Below, in pieces: positions 9,130 to 20,250 of a stretch of DNA of 64,000 nt. A program made the translations under genes and the position numbers. Position 1 is the first letter of the stretch. Each line of letters begins with the position of its first letter. The stretch spans positions 138,334 through 202,333 of the forward strand of contig JAJZRE010000001.1 of the NCBI GenBank assembly GCA_021802945.1, read 5' to 3'. This stretch comes from Pseudomonadota bacterium. GTDB lineage: Bacteria > Pseudomonadota > Gammaproteobacteria > Burkholderiales > Thiobacillaceae. A model generated the notes under the pieces. That model did not search any database. It was not told where the DNA came from and saw only the letters and a list, made by a program, of their open reading frames with translations.

Positions 9130-10112
9130 AGCGTCTGCTCCAGTATCTTCATGCACAGGGCGTCGAAATCCAGCCCGGCGACGCGCGCCGCCATCGGCAC
9201 CAGGCTGTGGTCGGTCATGCCGGGGGAGGTGTTCACTTCCAGCAGATAGGGATTGCCGTGGCTGTCGAGCATGACGTCGACCCGGCCCCAGCCGCGCCCG
9301 CCGATGAGGCGGAACGCCTCCAGCGCCAGCTTGCGCAAGGCCATTTCCTGCGCTTCCGCGAGCCCGGCCGGGCAGTGGTACCGGGTGTCGTTGCGCAGGT
9401 ACTTCGCCTCGAAATCGTAGAAGGCCTTGTCCTTCGCGGGCTCCAGACGGATCAGCGGCAGCGCGGTGTCGCCCAGGATGCCGACGGTGAATTCGGCGCC
9501 GTCGATGAATTTTTCCGCCAGCACCAGCGCGTCGTGCTCGGCGGCGGTTTCATACGCGGCCGCAAGCGTGCCGGGCGCGGTCACCTTGCTCATGCCGATG
9601 CTGGACCCCTCGCGCGCGGGCTTGACGAAAATCGGCAGGCCGAGCTTCCTTTCCACCGCGGCAAAATCGCTGGCCGCGGTGAGGATGTCCCAGTCGGCCG
9701 TCGGCAGGCCGGCGGCACGCCACAACAGCTTGGTACGCCACTTGTCCATGCCGATCGCCGAGGCCATCACGCCGCTGCCGGTGTAGGGAATGCCCAGCAG
9801 CTCCAGGGCGCCCTGCATGCAGCCGTCCTCGCCGTAGCGTCCGTGCAGGGCGATGAAGACACGGTCGAACTCACCGCTGATGAGGTCGCCGAGGTTGCGG
9901 TTCGCCGGGTCGAATGCATGCGCATCGATCCCCTGCCGGGTCAGTGCCGCCAGCACCGCCGCGCCGCTGTTGAGCGACACCGGCCGCTCGGCCGAGGTAC
10001 CGCCCAGCATGACGGCGACCTTGCCATACGACTTTTCACGGGCTTCAGCCCGTAGAAAATCAGAGTCCCCTTGTGGGGCAAATTTCTTCGCCGATTCGAC
10101 AACGCTGCTCAC
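9126..10112 (-). CDS. ddl: D-alanine--D-alanine ligase
   Basis: ATP-grasp enzyme making the D-Ala-D-Ala dipeptide that MurF adds to the peptidoglycan precursor. The protein is 328 aa from a GTG at 10112 that overlaps the murB stop by 4 nt and has GGAG upstream. It shows [50 protein letters not shown] and the C-terminal [21 protein letters not shown]. The roughly 30 residues before KVAVMLGG are poorly conserved in the family, so an internal start cannot be excluded. Confidence 0.94.
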   Translation of the reverse strand: MSSVVESAKKFAPQGDSDFLRAEAREKSYGKVAVMLGGTSAERPVSLNSGAAVLAALTRQGIDAHAFDPANRNLGDLISGEFDRVFIALHGRYGEDGCMQGALELLGIPYTGSGVMASAIGMDKWRTKLLWRAAGLPTADWDILTAASDFAAVERKLGLPIFVKPAREGSSIGMSKVTAPGTLAAAYETAAEHDALVLAEKFIDGAEFTVGILGDTALPLIRLEPAKDKAFYDFEAKYLRNDTRYHCPAGLAEAQEMALRKLALEAFRLIGGRGWGRVDVMLDSHGNPYLLEVNTSPGMTDHSLVPMAARVAGLDFDALCMKILEQTL

Positions 10113-11083
10113 TGACGCTCTCCAATAATTCTCACTTCGCGGATCAGCCGCACGTTGGTGCATGCCTCCACGGTGCCTTCCACATGTTCGATCAGACGCT
10201 CGATGTCCGTCGCCGTCGCATTGCCCGTGTTGACGATGAAGTTGGCGTGCCTGGTCGAGACCTGCGCGCCGCCGATCCTGAAACCCTTGAGGCCGCTGGC
10301 CTCGATCAGCCGCGCCGCGTAGTCTCCGGGCGGGTTGCGGAACACCGATCCGGCGTTGGGCAGATTCAGCGGCTGCGAGGCAATGCGCCTTTTCAGCAAG
10401 GACTTGATCGTTTCTCGCGAGGCGGCACCGTCGCCGCGAGCCAGGCGGAACCAGCCGCCGATGAACCATTCCTGGTGCGGAAGCTTCAGCGCGACATGCC
10501 GGTAGCCGGTCACATACTCATCCGGCAGGCGCTCGTTCAGCTGGCCGTCGCGATCGAGTGTCTGCACCTGCACCAGCTTGTCCCAGGTTTCGCTGCCGTA
10601 GCAGCCGGCGTTCATCGCAATCGCGCCGCCGACGGTACCGGGAATGCCGGCCCAGAATTCGCCGCCGACCAGATCGTGGTTGGCAGAAAACCGCGCCAGC
10701 TTGGGCGAGGCCACGCCTGCCTGGGCGTAGACCAGCGCGGTGTCGATGCCTTCAGGCGCAGGCGGGAAGCCGTGCGTGCGGCTCTCGATCGCCAGTTTTT
10801 TCAGCACGCCATGCAGCAGGATCACCACCCCCTTCACGCCACCGTCGCGTACCAGCAGATTGCTGCCCAGGCCCACCATGTGGACGTCCTCGTGTGCGGG
10901 GACCGAGCGGATCAGCCAGGTCAGATCCTCGAGGTCGGCCGGGATATAGACACGCTGCGCGGCGCCGCCTGCGCGCCACGACACATGCTTTTTCATCGGC
11001 TCGTTGTAAAGGAAATGGCCGCGCAGCACCGGCGCGGCGCCGCCGCCCAGATCCATCTCGCTCATGCGGTAGTCATGCCGCAT
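10109..11083 (-). CDS. murB: UDP-N-acetylmuramate dehydrogenase
   Basis: FAD enzyme that reduces UDP-GlcNAc-enolpyruvate to UDP-MurNAc. The protein is 324 aa. The FAD-binding [14 protein letters not shown] and [21 protein letters not shown] segments are clear, and so is the catalytic-serine motif [11 protein letters not shown]. The start at 11083 overlaps murC by 11 nt and has GGGG upstream; an ATG at 11065 is an alternative without a ribosome binding site. The middle of the protein ([20 protein letters not shown]) fits the substrate domain. Confidence 0.95.
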   Translation of the reverse strand: MRHDYRMSEMDLGGGAAPVLRGHFLYNEPMKKHVSWRAGGAAQRVYIPADLEDLTWLIRSVPAHEDVHMVGLGSNLLVRDGGVKGVVILLHGVLKKLAIESRTHGFPPAPEGIDTALVYAQAGVASPKLARFSANHDLVGGEFWAGIPGTVGGAIAMNAGCYGSETWDKLVQVQTLDRDGQLNERLPDEYVTGYRHVALKLPHQEWFIGGWFRLARGDGAASRETIKSLLKRRIASQPLNLPNAGSVFRNPPGDYAARLIEASGLKGFRIGGAQVSTRHANFIVNTGNATATDIERLIEHVEGTVEACTNVRLIREVRIIGERQ

Positions 11084-12464
11084 GATTCATCCCCAAACTC
11101 GGTGCCACCTGACCGATGCTGCCGGCGCCCATCACCAGCACCACATCGCCCGCCTGCGCGAGATCGCGCACGGCGGCGGGCACATCGGCGACGTTTTCGA
11201 CGAACACCGGTTCGACCTTGCCGGCCACCCGCACCGCACGTGCGAGTGCGCGGCCGTCCGCCGCCACGATCGGTGCCTCGCCTGCCGGATAGACCTCGGT
11301 CAGCACCAGCACGTCGGCCTCCGACAGCACTTTCACGAAATCCTCGAAGCAGTCGCGGGTGCGCGTGTAGCGGTGCGGCTGGAACACCAGCACCAGACGC
11401 CGCCCCGGGAAGGCGCCGCGCGCAGCGGCGAGCGTGGCGGCCATCTCGACCGGGTGATGGCCGTAGTCGTCGATCAGCGTATAAAGCCCGCCATCCCTGG
11501 CTGGCAGGTCGCCGTAGCGCTGGAAGCGCCGGCCGACACCATGGAATTCCGCGAGCGCCTTGACGATGGCGGCATCGCTGGCGTCGACTTCGGTCGCCAC
11601 GGCGATCGCCGCCAGCGCGTTCAGCACGTTGTGCATGCCCGGGTGGTTCAGCACCACGTCGAGGTCGGCCATGCCTTCGCGCTTGACGGTGAAACGCATC
11701 TGTCCCTGCTCGAACCGCGGGTTCACCGCGCGCACCTGCGCCGACTCGCCGAAGCCATAGGTGATGATCGGCTTGGTGATGCGCGGCAGGATCTCGCGCA
11801 CGTGCGGATCGTCGACGCACAGCACCGCCATGCCGTAGAAGGGCAGGCGCTGGCAGAAGTCGACGAAGGCCGTTTTCAGCCGCTCGAAATCATGGCCGTA
11901 GGTCTCCATGTGGTCGGCGTCGATGTTGGTGACGATCGCGATCACCGGCGTGAGATAGAGGAAGGAGGCGTCGGACTCGTCGGCCTCGGCCACCAGGAAG
12001 TCGCCCTTGCCGAGCCGCGCGTTGGTGCCGGCCGCGGTGAGCTTGCCGCCGATGACATAGGTCGGATCCATGCCCGCCTCGCCGAGGATGCTGGCGACCA
12101 GGCTGGTGGTCGTGGTCTTGCCGTGGGTGCCGGCGATCGCAATGCCCTGTTTCAGGCGCATCAGCTCGGCCAGCATCAGCGCGCGCGGGACGATGGGAAT
12201 CTTCTTCTCGCGCGCGGCGGCGACTTCAGGATTGGATTCCTGCACGGCAGTCGAGGTGACGACCGCGTCGGCCCCTTCGATGTTCTCCCGCGCGTGGCCG
12301 CGATGGATGCGCGCGCCCAGGCGGGCCAGCCGCTGCGTCACGGCGTTGTCGGCGAGATCCGAGCCCGACACCGCATAGCCGAGGTTAAGCAGCACCTCGG
12401 CGATGCCGCTCATGCCGACCCCGCCGATTCCGACAAAATGGATGTGTTTGACGGCGTGTTTCAT
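11073..12464 (-). CDS. murC: UDP-N-acetylmuramate--L-alanine ligase
   Basis: Adds L-Ala to UDP-MurNAc, the first amino-acid step of peptidoglycan precursor synthesis in the cytoplasm. The protein is 463 aa from the ATG at 12464, which overlaps the murG stop by 4 nt (ATGA). It begins [20 protein letters not shown], has the Mur ligase ATP loop [16 protein letters not shown], and contains [14 protein letters not shown] and the C-terminal [13 protein letters not shown] and [12 protein letters not shown] motifs. An upstream in-frame ATG at 12482 would overlap murG more and is less likely. Confidence 0.96.
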   Translation of the reverse strand: MKHAVKHIHFVGIGGVGMSGIAEVLLNLGYAVSGSDLADNAVTQRLARLGARIHRGHARENIEGADAVVTSTAVQESNPEVAAAREKKIPIVPRALMLAELMRLKQGIAIAGTHGKTTTTSLVASILGEAGMDPTYVIGGKLTAAGTNARLGKGDFLVAEADESDASFLYLTPVIAIVTNIDADHMETYGHDFERLKTAFVDFCQRLPFYGMAVLCVDDPHVREILPRITKPIITYGFGESAQVRAVNPRFEQGQMRFTVKREGMADLDVVLNHPGMHNVLNALAAIAVATEVDASDAAIVKALAEFHGVGRRFQRYGDLPARDGGLYTLIDDYGHHPVEMAATLAAARGAFPGRRLVLVFQPHRYTRTRDCFEDFVKVLSEADVLVLTEVYPAGEAPIVAADGRALARAVRVAGKVEPVFVENVADVPAAVRDLAQAGDVVLVMGAGSIGQVAPSLGMNHAA

Positions 12465-13561
12465 TTCGCCAAAGCCTCGCAAATATCGGCGACCTGCCGG
12501 GTCGCATCGGGTTTGGCCAGCGCGCGCGCCTTGTCCGACATCGCGGCAAGCGCGGCACGGTCAAGGCCACCGATCAGCGTCGCCAGTTTTTCCGCGCTGA
12601 GGTCCTTCTGCTGGACCAGCCACGCCGCGCCGGCATCGGCGAGAAATTCGGCGTTGCCGGTCTGATGATCGTCCACCGCGAAGGGGAAGGGCACCAGCAC
12701 GGCCGGCACGCCGGCGCAGGCCAGTTCGGCCACCGTCATCGCACCAGCGCGGCAGATGGCGAAGTCGCAGTCCCGATAGGCAGCGGCCATGTCTTCGATG
12801 TAATCACGCACGTCGGCTTCGACACCCGCGGCGGCATAGTTCGCGCGCAGGGCCTCGACATGCTGCCGGCCCGACTGATGGACGACGCGCGGGCGCTTGT
12901 CCGCGGGCAGCAGGGCGAGCGCCTGCGGCACCCGCTCGTTCAGGACCTGCGCGCCGAGGCTGCCCCCGACCACCAGCAGACGCAGCGGCCCGCTGCGGCC
13001 CGCGCGCTCGCCCGGCGCCGTCGCGGCGATGTCGGCACGTACCGGATTGCCCACCCATTGGGTCGCTGCCCGGCGGCAGGGTATCGGCTTGTCATGCCTG
13101 TGGGTGAACACGTCGGGGAAGGCGGTCAACACACGGTCGGCCACGCACGCCAGCACGCGATTGGTGAGGCCGCCGACCGAATTCTGTTCATGGATGACCA
13201 GCGGCCTCATGAGCAGGCTCGCCATCATGCCGCCGGGAAAGGCAGTGTAGCCGCCCATGCCCAGCACGACGTCCGGACGCCGCTTGAGAATGGCGACGAG
13301 GGCTTGCCAGAACGCGGCCAGCAGCGTGGCCGGCAGAAGCAGTTTCTTCAGCATGCCTTTGCCACGGACGCCGCCCATGCTCACCCACACCATGTCGATT
13401 CCGGCGGCCGGCACGACGCGCGCCTCCAGCCCGGCGCGCGTACCCAGCCAGAACACCTCCCAGCCACGCGCGCGCATCGCGTCGGCCACGGCGAGCGCCG
13501 GGTAGACGTGACCGCCGGTGCCGCCGGCCATGACCATGAGGGTGCGGTTGGTCGCGGCCAT
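12461..13561 (-). CDS. murG: UDP-GlcNAc:lipid I N-acetylglucosaminyltransferase
   Basis: Peripheral membrane GT-B enzyme that converts lipid I to lipid II. The protein is 366 aa from the ATG at 13561, which shares one base with the ftsW stop (TGATG) and has GGGGGAAG upstream. Motifs seen are [49 protein letters not shown] and [20 protein letters not shown]. All are standard for MurG. Confidence 0.96.
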   Translation of the reverse strand: MAATNRTLMVMAGGTGGHVYPALAVADAMRARGWEVFWLGTRAGLEARVVPAAGIDMVWVSMGGVRGKGMLKKLLLPATLLAAFWQALVAILKRRPDVVLGMGGYTAFPGGMMASLLMRPLVIHEQNSVGGLTNRVLACVADRVLTAFPDVFTHRHDKPIPCRRAATQWVGNPVRADIAATAPGERAGRSGPLRLLVVGGSLGAQVLNERVPQALALLPADKRPRVVHQSGRQHVEALRANYAAAGVEADVRDYIEDMAAAYRDCDFAICRAGAMTVAELACAGVPAVLVPFPFAVDDHQTGNAEFLADAGAAWLVQQKDLSAEKLATLIGGLDRAALAAMSDKARALAKPDATRQVADICEALAK

Positions 13562-14718
13562 CAGAAGGTCTTCCCCCGCATCATCTGCCGGTGTTCCCAG
13601 TCGATGCGCAGCAGCAGGGCAACCGCCAGGCAGTTGGCGATGATGCCGCTGCCGCCGAACGACAGGAAGGGCAGGGTGAGGCCCTTGGTCGGCAGCAGGC
13701 CGACGTTCACGCCCATGTTGATGAGCGCCTGCACGCCAATCCAGATGCCGATGCCCTGCGCCACCAGCGCGCAGAAATTGCGCTCGAGCTGGGCGGCGCG
13801 ATGGCCGATGAGGAAAGCCTTGACGATCAGCCAGGCGAACAGGGCAACCACAACGACCACGCCGACGAATCCGAACTCCTCGGCAATGACCGCCAGCAGG
13901 AAATCGGTGTGCGCTTCTGGCAGATAGAACAGTTTCTCGATGCTGCCACCGAGCCCGACGCCAAGCCATTCGCCGCGTCCGAATGCGATCAGCGCATGCG
14001 ACAACTGATAACCCTTGCCGTAGGGGTCGGCGAACGGGTCCATGAAGCCGAGCACGCGCTGCAGGCGGTACGGGGAAGTCAGGATCAGCAGGGCGAAACC
14101 GATCAGGAGCACCACCACCAGGCCGGCGAACACGCGCCAGTTGAGTCCGCCGAGGAACAGGATGCCCATGGCGATGGAAATGATGACGACGAAGGCGCCG
14201 AAATCCGGTTCGCGCAGCAGCAGGGCGCCGACCACCAGCATCACCGCGGCCATCGGCAGGAAACCCTTCTTGAAGTCGTGCATGAAGGCGGCCTTGCGCG
14301 TGGTGTAGTCGGCGGCGTACAGCACGGCGAGGAACTTCATCAGCTCGGACGGCTGCAGGTTGGCGAAGCCGAGCGGAATCCAGCGGCGGCTGCCGTTGAC
14401 CTCACGTCCGATGTGGGGTATCAGCACCACCACCAGCAACAGCAGGCCGACCAGGAAGAGATAGGGCGCGGCCTGCTGCCACACCCGCATCGGCACCCGG
14501 AACACGGCCATGCCGACCCCGACGCCCATGGCAATGAAAATGCCCTGCCGGATCAGGTAATACTCGCCGTTGTGGTGGGTGTAGCGGGCGGCCTCGGCAA
14601 TCGCGATCGAGGCGGAATACACCATCACCAGACCGATCGCCAGCAGTCCCATGCCCAGCCACAACAGGCCGAAATCGAGCTCGGCACTGGGTTTGGGCGC
14701 GCGCGCCGTGTAGAGCAT
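13561..14718 (-). CDS. ftsW: Lipid II polymerase / division protein FtsW (SEDS family)
   Basis: Multi-pass inner-membrane glycosyltransferase that polymerises lipid II at the septum together with FtsI. The protein is 385 aa with about ten hydrophobic helices. SEDS signatures are visible: [54 protein letters not shown] and [17 protein letters not shown]. The start at 14718 shares one base with the murD stop. Confidence 0.96.
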   Translation of the reverse strand: MLYTARAPKPSAELDFGLLWLGMGLLAIGLVMVYSASIAIAEAARYTHHNGEYYLIRQGIFIAMGVGVGMAVFRVPMRVWQQAAPYLFLVGLLLLVVVLIPHIGREVNGSRRWIPLGFANLQPSELMKFLAVLYAADYTTRKAAFMHDFKKGFLPMAAVMLVVGALLLREPDFGAFVVIISIAMGILFLGGLNWRVFAGLVVVLLIGFALLILTSPYRLQRVLGFMDPFADPYGKGYQLSHALIAFGRGEWLGVGLGGSIEKLFYLPEAHTDFLLAVIAEEFGFVGVVVVVALFAWLIVKAFLIGHRAAQLERNFCALVAQGIGIWIGVQALINMGVNVGLLPTKGLTLPFLSFGGSGIIANCLAVALLLRIDWEHRQMMRGKTF

Positions 14719-16124
14719 CAGTTCGCCGCCCTTTCCGCCGCAAGCTGTTTGACGGCGTCGATGAACACTTCGGCGCGGTGCGCATAATTGCGGAACATGT
14801 CGAAACTGGCGCAGGCGGGCGACAGCAGCACGGCGTCGCCGGGCTGCGCCAGGCTGTGTGCCCGCGCAACGGCGTCCTGCAAACTGGCTGCCGTACAGGT
14901 GTCGACGCCACTGCCCGCGATGGCGGCGCCGATCAGCGCCGCGTCGCGGCCGATCAGCACCACCGCCCGGGCGTTGGCTTCCACCGCCGCCTTGAGCGGA
15001 CCAAAATCCTGTCCCTTGCCGTCGCCGCCGAGAATCACCACCGCCTTGCGATCACCCATGCCGTACAGAGCGGCTTCGGTGGCGCCGACGTTGGTTCCCT
15101 TCGAATCGTCGTAGTAGGTCACACCGTCGATCTCGGCGACTTTTTCCACCCGGTGCGGCAGCCCCTTGAAATGCGCCAGGCCACGTAGCAGAGGCTCCAG
15201 CGGCAGGCCCAGCGCGCGGGTCAGCGCCAGCGCCGCCAAGGCGTTGGCGGCGTTGTGCAGCCCGGCCACCGGCAGTGCGGACAGCGGCATCAGCATGTCG
15301 CGTCCCAGGCAGAGTTCGTCTTCGCACAGACCGAAATTCTCGCTTATGGAACAGCGGTCAAGGCCGAAGCTGACCACGCGCCGGCCCGGCAATGCCATCG
15401 CAAGGCTGCGCGCATCGTCGCGGTTCAGCACCTGTACCCCGTCGCCGCTGAAAATCCGCGCCTTGGCCGCGGCGTAGGCATCCATGTCGGGATAGCGGTC
15501 CATGTGGTCTTCCGACAGATTCAGCACGGTGGCCGCATCGGCGTTCAGACTGGAGGTCGTTTCGAGCTGGAAGCTGGAAAGCTCCAATACCCATACCTGG
15601 GGCGCAGGCGCGGCTCCCTGTTCGATTTCGTACAAGGCATCGAGCACTGGCAGTCCGATGTTGCCTGCCACGCAGGTGGACTGGCCTGCCATGCGGCACA
15701 TGTCACCGCACATCGCGGTGACGGTGCTCTTGCCGTTGCTGCCGGTGATCGCGATCACCCGCATCGGGTGCTCGCGCCGCGCATTGAGCGCGCGAAGGGC
15801 ACGCGCGAACAATTCGACGTCGCCTACCGCCTCGACGCCCGCGGCAACGGCCCGCGCGACGGCGGGCTCGGCCAGCGGCACGCCGGGGCTCACCACCAGC
15901 ATCTCGGCCGCCTGCAGGCGCGCGTCGTCGAACGGCCCGGTCAAGAGCGGTACCTGCGGCAGCCATTCGGACAGGCGCGCGGCATGCGGCGGCGCGGCGC
16001 GGCTGTCGGCCACGCTCACCTGCGCGCCGCGGGCCGCCAGCCAGCGCGCGCAGGACAGGCCGGTGTCGCCCAGGCCGAGCACCAGGACGTTCTTGCCGGC
16101 GAGATCCAGGCTGTCGTAGTTCAT
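14718..16124 (-). CDS. murD: UDP-N-acetylmuramoylalanine--D-glutamate ligase
   Basis: Adds D-Glu to UDP-MurNAc-L-Ala. The protein is 468 aa from the ATG at 16124 ([20 protein letters not shown]). The ATP loop is [15 protein letters not shown], with [11 protein letters not shown] and [13 protein letters not shown] further on. The frame is open upstream through a degenerate copy of the mraY 3' end, but those residues are not MurD-like. The start ATG overlaps the relic mraY stop in that copy (AGATGA), so the ancestral mraY-murD junction was probably a 4-nt overlap like the others. Confidence 0.95.
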   Translation of the reverse strand: MNYDSLDLAGKNVLVLGLGDTGLSCARWLAARGAQVSVADSRAAPPHAARLSEWLPQVPLLTGPFDDARLQAAEMLVVSPGVPLAEPAVARAVAAGVEAVGDVELFARALRALNARREHPMRVIAITGSNGKSTVTAMCGDMCRMAGQSTCVAGNIGLPVLDALYEIEQGAAPAPQVWVLELSSFQLETTSSLNADAATVLNLSEDHMDRYPDMDAYAAAKARIFSGDGVQVLNRDDARSLAMALPGRRVVSFGLDRCSISENFGLCEDELCLGRDMLMPLSALPVAGLHNAANALAALALTRALGLPLEPLLRGLAHFKGLPHRVEKVAEIDGVTYYDDSKGTNVGATEAALYGMGDRKAVVILGGDGKGQDFGPLKAAVEANARAVVLIGRDAALIGAAIAGSGVDTCTAASLQDAVARAHSLAQPGDAVLLSPACASFDMFRNYAHRAEVFIDAVKQLAAERAAN

Positions 16125-16183
16125 CTCGGTTTCAGGCTCGACAGGCCGATCAGCACCCGCATCATGCCGGTGATCCGGAAACG
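16121..16183 (-). repeat. Degenerate second copy of the mraY 3' end
   Basis: These 63 bp match 16279-16341, the last codons of mraY, with 5 mismatches and lie 158 bp away in the same orientation. The copy ends at the murD start codon. It is followed on the plus strand by an imperfect inverted repeat (16183-16201 with 16239-16257, 16 of 19 positions complementary). It looks like a duplication whose non-functional copy has drifted. Confidence 0.8.
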
Positions 16184-16257
16184 CGCGGAAAGATTCTGGT
16201 GTCGCCATAACGTGCAGGCTGCGCCCGCACATGAGCCTCCCCCGAATCTTCCCGCGC
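16183..16257. repeat. Imperfect inverted repeat between mraY and murD
   Basis: The left arm GCGCGGAAAGATTCTGGTG at 16183-16201 and the reverse complement of 16239-16257 (GCGCGGGAAGATTCGGGGG) agree at 16 of 19 positions, with a 37-nt loop. It could form a stem-loop in the dcw transcript. It may be the ends of a small inserted element; no transposase gene is associated. Confidence 0.6.
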
Positions 16258-16278
16258 TGCGTTTCATCCTGGTAACGC

Positions 16279-17364
16279 TCATCTCAGTTTCAGGCTCGAC
16301 AGGCCGATCAGCACCAGCATCATGCTGATGATCCAGAAACGCACCACCACCTGATTCTCCTTCCAGCCCTTCAGCTCATAGTGGTGATGGATCGGCGCCA
16401 TGCGGAAGACGCGCTTGCCGGTCAACTTGAACGAGGCGACCTGCACCATCACCGACAGGGTTTCCACCACGAACACGCCGCACATGATGAAGAGGATGAT
16501 TTCCTGCCGCACGATGACGGCGACCACGCCGAGCGCGGCGCCCAGCGCCAGCGCGCCGACATCGCCCATGAACACTTCCGCCGGATAGGCGTTGAACCAC
16601 AGGAAGGCGAGCCCCGCACCGGCCATCGCGGAACAGAACACCGCCAGCTCGCCCGCGCCGGGAATGTGCGGCAGGCCGAGGTACTTCGAGAACACCGCGT
16701 TGCCGGCGACGTAGGCGAAGATCGCCAGCGCGGACGCCACCATCACGGTCGGCAGGATCGCCAGGCCGTCGAGACCGTCGGTCAGGTTGACGGCATTGCT
16801 GGAGCCGACGATGACGAAATAGGTCAGCGCGATGAAGCCCGCGGCCGACAGCGGAACCGTGGCGTGCTTGAGGAAGGGGATGATGAGTTCGGTGTGCGCC
16901 GGCAGGCTGGCGCTGTGCCACAGGTAGGCCGCGACGGCCAGGCCGATTACCGACTGCCAGAAGTACTTCCAGCGCGAGGGCAGGCCGCGCGAATTCTTCT
17001 CGACCACCTTGCGCCAGTCGTCGACCCAGCCGATGACGCCGAAACCGAGCAGGGTGGCCAGCGCCACCCAGACGTAGGCGTTGGACAGGTCTGCCCAGAG
17101 CAATGTGGTCACGGCCACCGACACCAGGATCAGCGCGCCGCCCATGGTCGGCGTGCCGGCCTTGACGAGATGGGTCTGCGGACCGTCGCTGCGCACCGAC
17201 TGGCCGATCTTCAGCGCCGTGAGCTTGCGGATCACGGCGGGGCCGACGATGAAGGAAATCGTCAGCGCGGTAAGCGTGGCCAGCACGGCGCGCAGCGTCA
17301 GGTAATTGAAGACGTTGAAGGCGCGGATGTCCTGACCCAGATGTTGAAACAGCCACAGGAGCAT
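16279..17364 (-). CDS. mraY: Phospho-N-acetylmuramoyl-pentapeptide transferase
   Basis: Polytopic inner-membrane enzyme that transfers phospho-MurNAc-pentapeptide to undecaprenyl phosphate to make lipid I. The protein is 361 aa, the usual length, from the ATG at 17364 one base after the murF stop. The active-site motifs [30 protein letters not shown] and [13 protein letters not shown] are present, and about ten hydrophobic helices can be counted. Its last 63 bp are the source of the degenerate copy upstream of murD. Confidence 0.96.
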   Translation of the reverse strand: MLLWLFQHLGQDIRAFNVFNYLTLRAVLATLTALTISFIVGPAVIRKLTALKIGQSVRSDGPQTHLVKAGTPTMGGALILVSVAVTTLLWADLSNAYVWVALATLLGFGVIGWVDDWRKVVEKNSRGLPSRWKYFWQSVIGLAVAAYLWHSASLPAHTELIIPFLKHATVPLSAAGFIALTYFVIVGSSNAVNLTDGLDGLAILPTVMVASALAIFAYVAGNAVFSKYLGLPHIPGAGELAVFCSAMAGAGLAFLWFNAYPAEVFMGDVGALALGAALGVVAVIVRQEIILFIMCGVFVVETLSVMVQVASFKLTGKRVFRMAPIHHHYELKGWKENQVVVRFWIISMMLVLIGLSSLKLR

Positions 17365-17365
17365 G

Positions 17366-18748
17366 TCAGTGTTCCTCGTACCCGGGCTGCGAGGCCGCCG
17401 GGTGTTCCGTAAAGCTTTTGACGACACGCTCCATCTGCATGAAGCGCGAGCCCTTCACCAGCACGGTGGTATCGGGCGCAAGTTCGTTTTCGAGTTCGGC
17501 CAGCAGTTCCTCGATGCGCTCGAAATGCATCGCGCCGGCACCGAAGGCGCCAACGGTTTCCTGCGACAGCTCGCCCAGCGCCAGCAGCCGGTCGACGCCC
17601 GCTGCGCGTGCGGCCAGGCCGATTTCCCGATGCATCGCGGCCGCATCGCTGCCCAGTTCGCCCATGTCGCCGAGCACCAGCACTTTCCTGCCCGTCTGCT
17701 GGGCCAGCACCGCCAGCGCGGCTTTCACCGAATCGGGATTGGCGTTGTAGGTGTCGTCGATGAAGGTGCTGCCATGCAACGCGGGCTTCCTTTGCAGGCG
17801 GCCCTTGACGCCGGTGAAACCGGCCAGGCCGGCCACGATGCTGCGATGGCTGACGTCGAGCGCGAACGCCGCTGCGGCAGCCGCGAGGGCATTCATCGCG
17901 TTGTGCTCGCCCGGCACCTGCAGCGCGATGTCGAGGGTCGCGCCGGGCAGGGCCAGGGTGAGCGCCGAGCCGAAACCGGCAGGCAGAAAATGTCCGCGCA
18001 CCGCCGCCGGCTGCCTGAGGCCGAAGTCGATCACGCAGCGCCGCGTATTGGCCTCGCGCCACAGCCAGGCGTGGGGGTCGTCGGCGTTGAACACCGCGAT
18101 GCCGGCATCCGACAGGCCGTTGAAGATTTCGCCCTTGGCGCGCGCAATGTTTTCGATCGAGCCGAGAAACCCGATATGCGCGGACAGCGCATTGTTGACC
18201 ACCGCCACGCCGGGCCGGGCGAGGCGTGACAGGTAGTCGATCTCGCCCGCGTGGTTCATGCCCATTTCCAGCACGGCGAACTGGTGTGTTTCGCGCAGGC
18301 GCAGCAGCATCAGCGGCAGGCCGATGTCGTTGTTGAGGTTGCCTTCCGTGCGGAGCACGGCGTCGTCCGAACCCGCTTCAACCCGCAGGATCGCCGCCAG
18401 CATTTCCTTGACGGTGGTCTTGCCGTTGCTGCCGGTGACAGCGACGACCGGGATGGCAAAGCGCTGGCGCCAGGCGGCGCCCAGCCTGCCCAGGGCAAGC
18501 CGGGTATCGTCGACGCGAAGGGCCGTCGCAATGCCGGGCGCCTGCGTTCGATCGAGCACCACGCCGGCCGCGCCCTGCTGAAGCGCCTGGGCGGCGAAAT
18601 TCCCACCGTCGAACCGCTCGCCGCGCAGCGCGATGAAGAGGTCGCCGGGCCGGATGCTTCGGCTGTCGGTCGAGACCCGCACCACGTCGGCATCGGGCCC
18701 GGCGAAGGGAACCCCCAGCATGGCGGCGGCTTCGGACAGGCGCATCAT
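17366..18748 (-). CDS. murF: UDP-N-acetylmuramoyl-tripeptide--D-alanyl-D-alanine ligase
   Basis: Adds D-Ala-D-Ala to complete the UDP-MurNAc-pentapeptide. The protein is 460 aa from the ATG at 18748, which overlaps the murE stop by 4 nt and has GGAGG seven bases upstream. The ATP loop is [35 protein letters not shown] and [17 protein letters not shown] are also typical of MurF. Confidence 0.96.
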   Translation of the reverse strand: MMRLSEAAAMLGVPFAGPDADVVRVSTDSRSIRPGDLFIALRGERFDGGNFAAQALQQGAAGVVLDRTQAPGIATALRVDDTRLALGRLGAAWRQRFAIPVVAVTGSNGKTTVKEMLAAILRVEAGSDDAVLRTEGNLNNDIGLPLMLLRLRETHQFAVLEMGMNHAGEIDYLSRLARPGVAVVNNALSAHIGFLGSIENIARAKGEIFNGLSDAGIAVFNADDPHAWLWREANTRRCVIDFGLRQPAAVRGHFLPAGFGSALTLALPGATLDIALQVPGEHNAMNALAAAAAAFALDVSHRSIVAGLAGFTGVKGRLQRKPALHGSTFIDDTYNANPDSVKAALAVLAQQTGRKVLVLGDMGELGSDAAAMHREIGLAARAAGVDRLLALGELSQETVGAFGAGAMHFERIEELLAELENELAPDTTVLVKGSRFMQMERVVKSFTEHPAASQPGYEEH

Positions 18749-20250
18749 GCCCACGCCTCCAGTGCCTTGCGCGCCACGACCGCGTCGGAGAACGGCAGCC
18801 GTTCACCGGCGATTTCCTGGTAGTCCTCGTGGCCCTTGCCGGCGATCAGCACCACGTCGCCGTGACGCGCGCCGCCGATGGCCTCGAAAATCGCACGTGC
18901 CCGATCCGGCTCGACATGCGGCTTGCCGCCGACGCCGGCGAGGATCTCGTCAATGATGTGGCGCGGGTCTTCATTGCGCGGGTTGTCGCTGGTGACCCAG
19001 ATTTCGTCGGCGCCTTCGGTTGCGGCCCGCCCCATCAGCGGACGCTTGCCCTTGTCGCGGTTGCCGCCGCAGCCGAAGACGCAGATCAGCCGGCCGCCGC
19101 TGACGATTTCACGCAGCGTGGCGAGCACCTTCTCCAGCGCATCGGGCGTATGCGCGTAGTCCACCACGACCAGCGGGCGTGCGTCGCCGCCCAGCGTCTG
19201 CATCCGCCCCGGCGGCGATGTGACGTGGGCGAGCGACCGGCAGGCGTCTTCCAGCTTCACGTCCGAAACCAGCAAGGTCGCGAGCACGGCGAGCAGGTTG
19301 GCGGCGTTGAAGCGCCCCAGCAGCGGCGCGTCGAACTCGGCATTGCCCCAGTCGGTACGGACACGCAGATGCAGGCCCGCCTGCGACAGGCGCAGCGTCT
19401 CTCCCACCACGGCGCCGCGCTGGAAGCCGTAGCCGGCAACCCGTGCGGGCCGGGTCTCGCTTTCCAGCCGCCGCCCGAAGTCGTCGTCGACGTTGACCAC
19501 CCCCCACTCCAGCCCGGGCCAGCTGAACAGCCGGGCCTTGGCATCGGCATAGCGCTCCATGCTGCCGTGGTAATCGAGATGGTCGCGCGACAGATTGGTC
19601 AGCACCGCAATATTGAATCGGGTGCCGTTGACGCGTCCCTGCGCGAGTCCGTGCGACGACACTTCCATCGCGCAGGCGGCCGCGCCCTGCTGCCGGTACT
19701 GCGCGAGGCGCTGCTGCAATTCGATGGCGTCGGGGGTCGTGTTGAGTGCGGGGGTGAGCGCGCCCGGCTTGTCCCCGACAGGGGGAAAGCCGTTGCCGAC
19801 GGTGCCGATGACGGCGGCCTTGCGCCCGAGTTGCCCGAGCGCCTGCGCGATCCAGTGCGCCACCGACGTCTTGCCGTTGGTGCCGGTAACGCCGACCATG
19901 TGCATGGCGTGCGACGGCTCGCCGTAGACGTGCGCGGCAATTTCGCCGCTGCGGGCCTTCAGCCCGAATACCCCGGCATTGGGGATCGCGAGCGCCGGAT
20001 CCCACTGGTAGTGGTCGGCTTCCCACAGCACGCCGTCGACGCGCCGTGCCACCGCCTGCGCGATGAAGTCCCGTCCGTCGCGCGTCTCGCCGGGATAGGC
20101 GACGAATACGCTGCCCGGCGCGGCCTTGCGGCTGTCGCTGACGAGTTCGCGGGGCGCGATCCCGAGCCGCTCCAGAATGTGCGACACCGGCTCGCGAACG
20201 GCCTCGGACGCGGTCAGGCCTGAAACGGGATGGGAACCTGCCGTCGCCAT
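18745..20250 (-). CDS. murE: UDP-MurNAc-tripeptide synthetase (meso-diaminopimelate adding)
   Basis: Adds the third amino acid of the stem peptide. The protein is 501 aa from the ATG at 20250, one base shared with the ftsI stop. It has GVTGTNGKTSVAHWIAQAL, TNLSRDHLDYHGSMERY and VVDYAHTPDALEKVL. The DNPRNEDP segment near the C-terminus carries the DNPR motif that in Gram-negatives goes with meso-diaminopimelate rather than lysine, so a Gram-negative-type peptidoglycan is predicted. Confidence 0.96.
   Translation of the reverse strand: MATAGSHPVSGLTASEAVREPVSHILERLGIAPRELVSDSRKAAPGSVFVAYPGETRDGRDFIAQAVARRVDGVLWEADHYQWDPALAIPNAGVFGLKARSGEIAAHVYGEPSHAMHMVGVTGTNGKTSVAHWIAQALGQLGRKAAVIGTVGNGFPPVGDKPGALTPALNTTPDAIELQQRLAQYRQQGAAACAMEVSSHGLAQGRVNGTRFNIAVLTNLSRDHLDYHGSMERYADAKARLFSWPGLEWGVVNVDDDFGRRLESETRPARVAGYGFQRGAVVGETLRLSQAGLHLRVRTDWGNAEFDAPLLGRFNAANLLAVLATLLVSDVKLEDACRSLAHVTSPPGRMQTLGGDARPLVVVDYAHTPDALEKVLATLREIVSGGRLICVFGCGGNRDKGKRPLMGRAATEGADEIWVTSDNPRNEDPRHIIDEILAGVGGKPHVEPDRARAIFEAIGGARHGDVVLIAGKGHEDYQEIAGERLPFSDAVVARKALEAWA

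Noticed and set aside
5797..9249. 1150-codon open frame on the plus strand
   Set aside because: It is the antisense shadow of ftsZ, ftsA and ftsQ. The translation is His/Arg/Ala/Gly/Asp-rich low-complexity sequence typical of the reverse strand of GC-rich genes.
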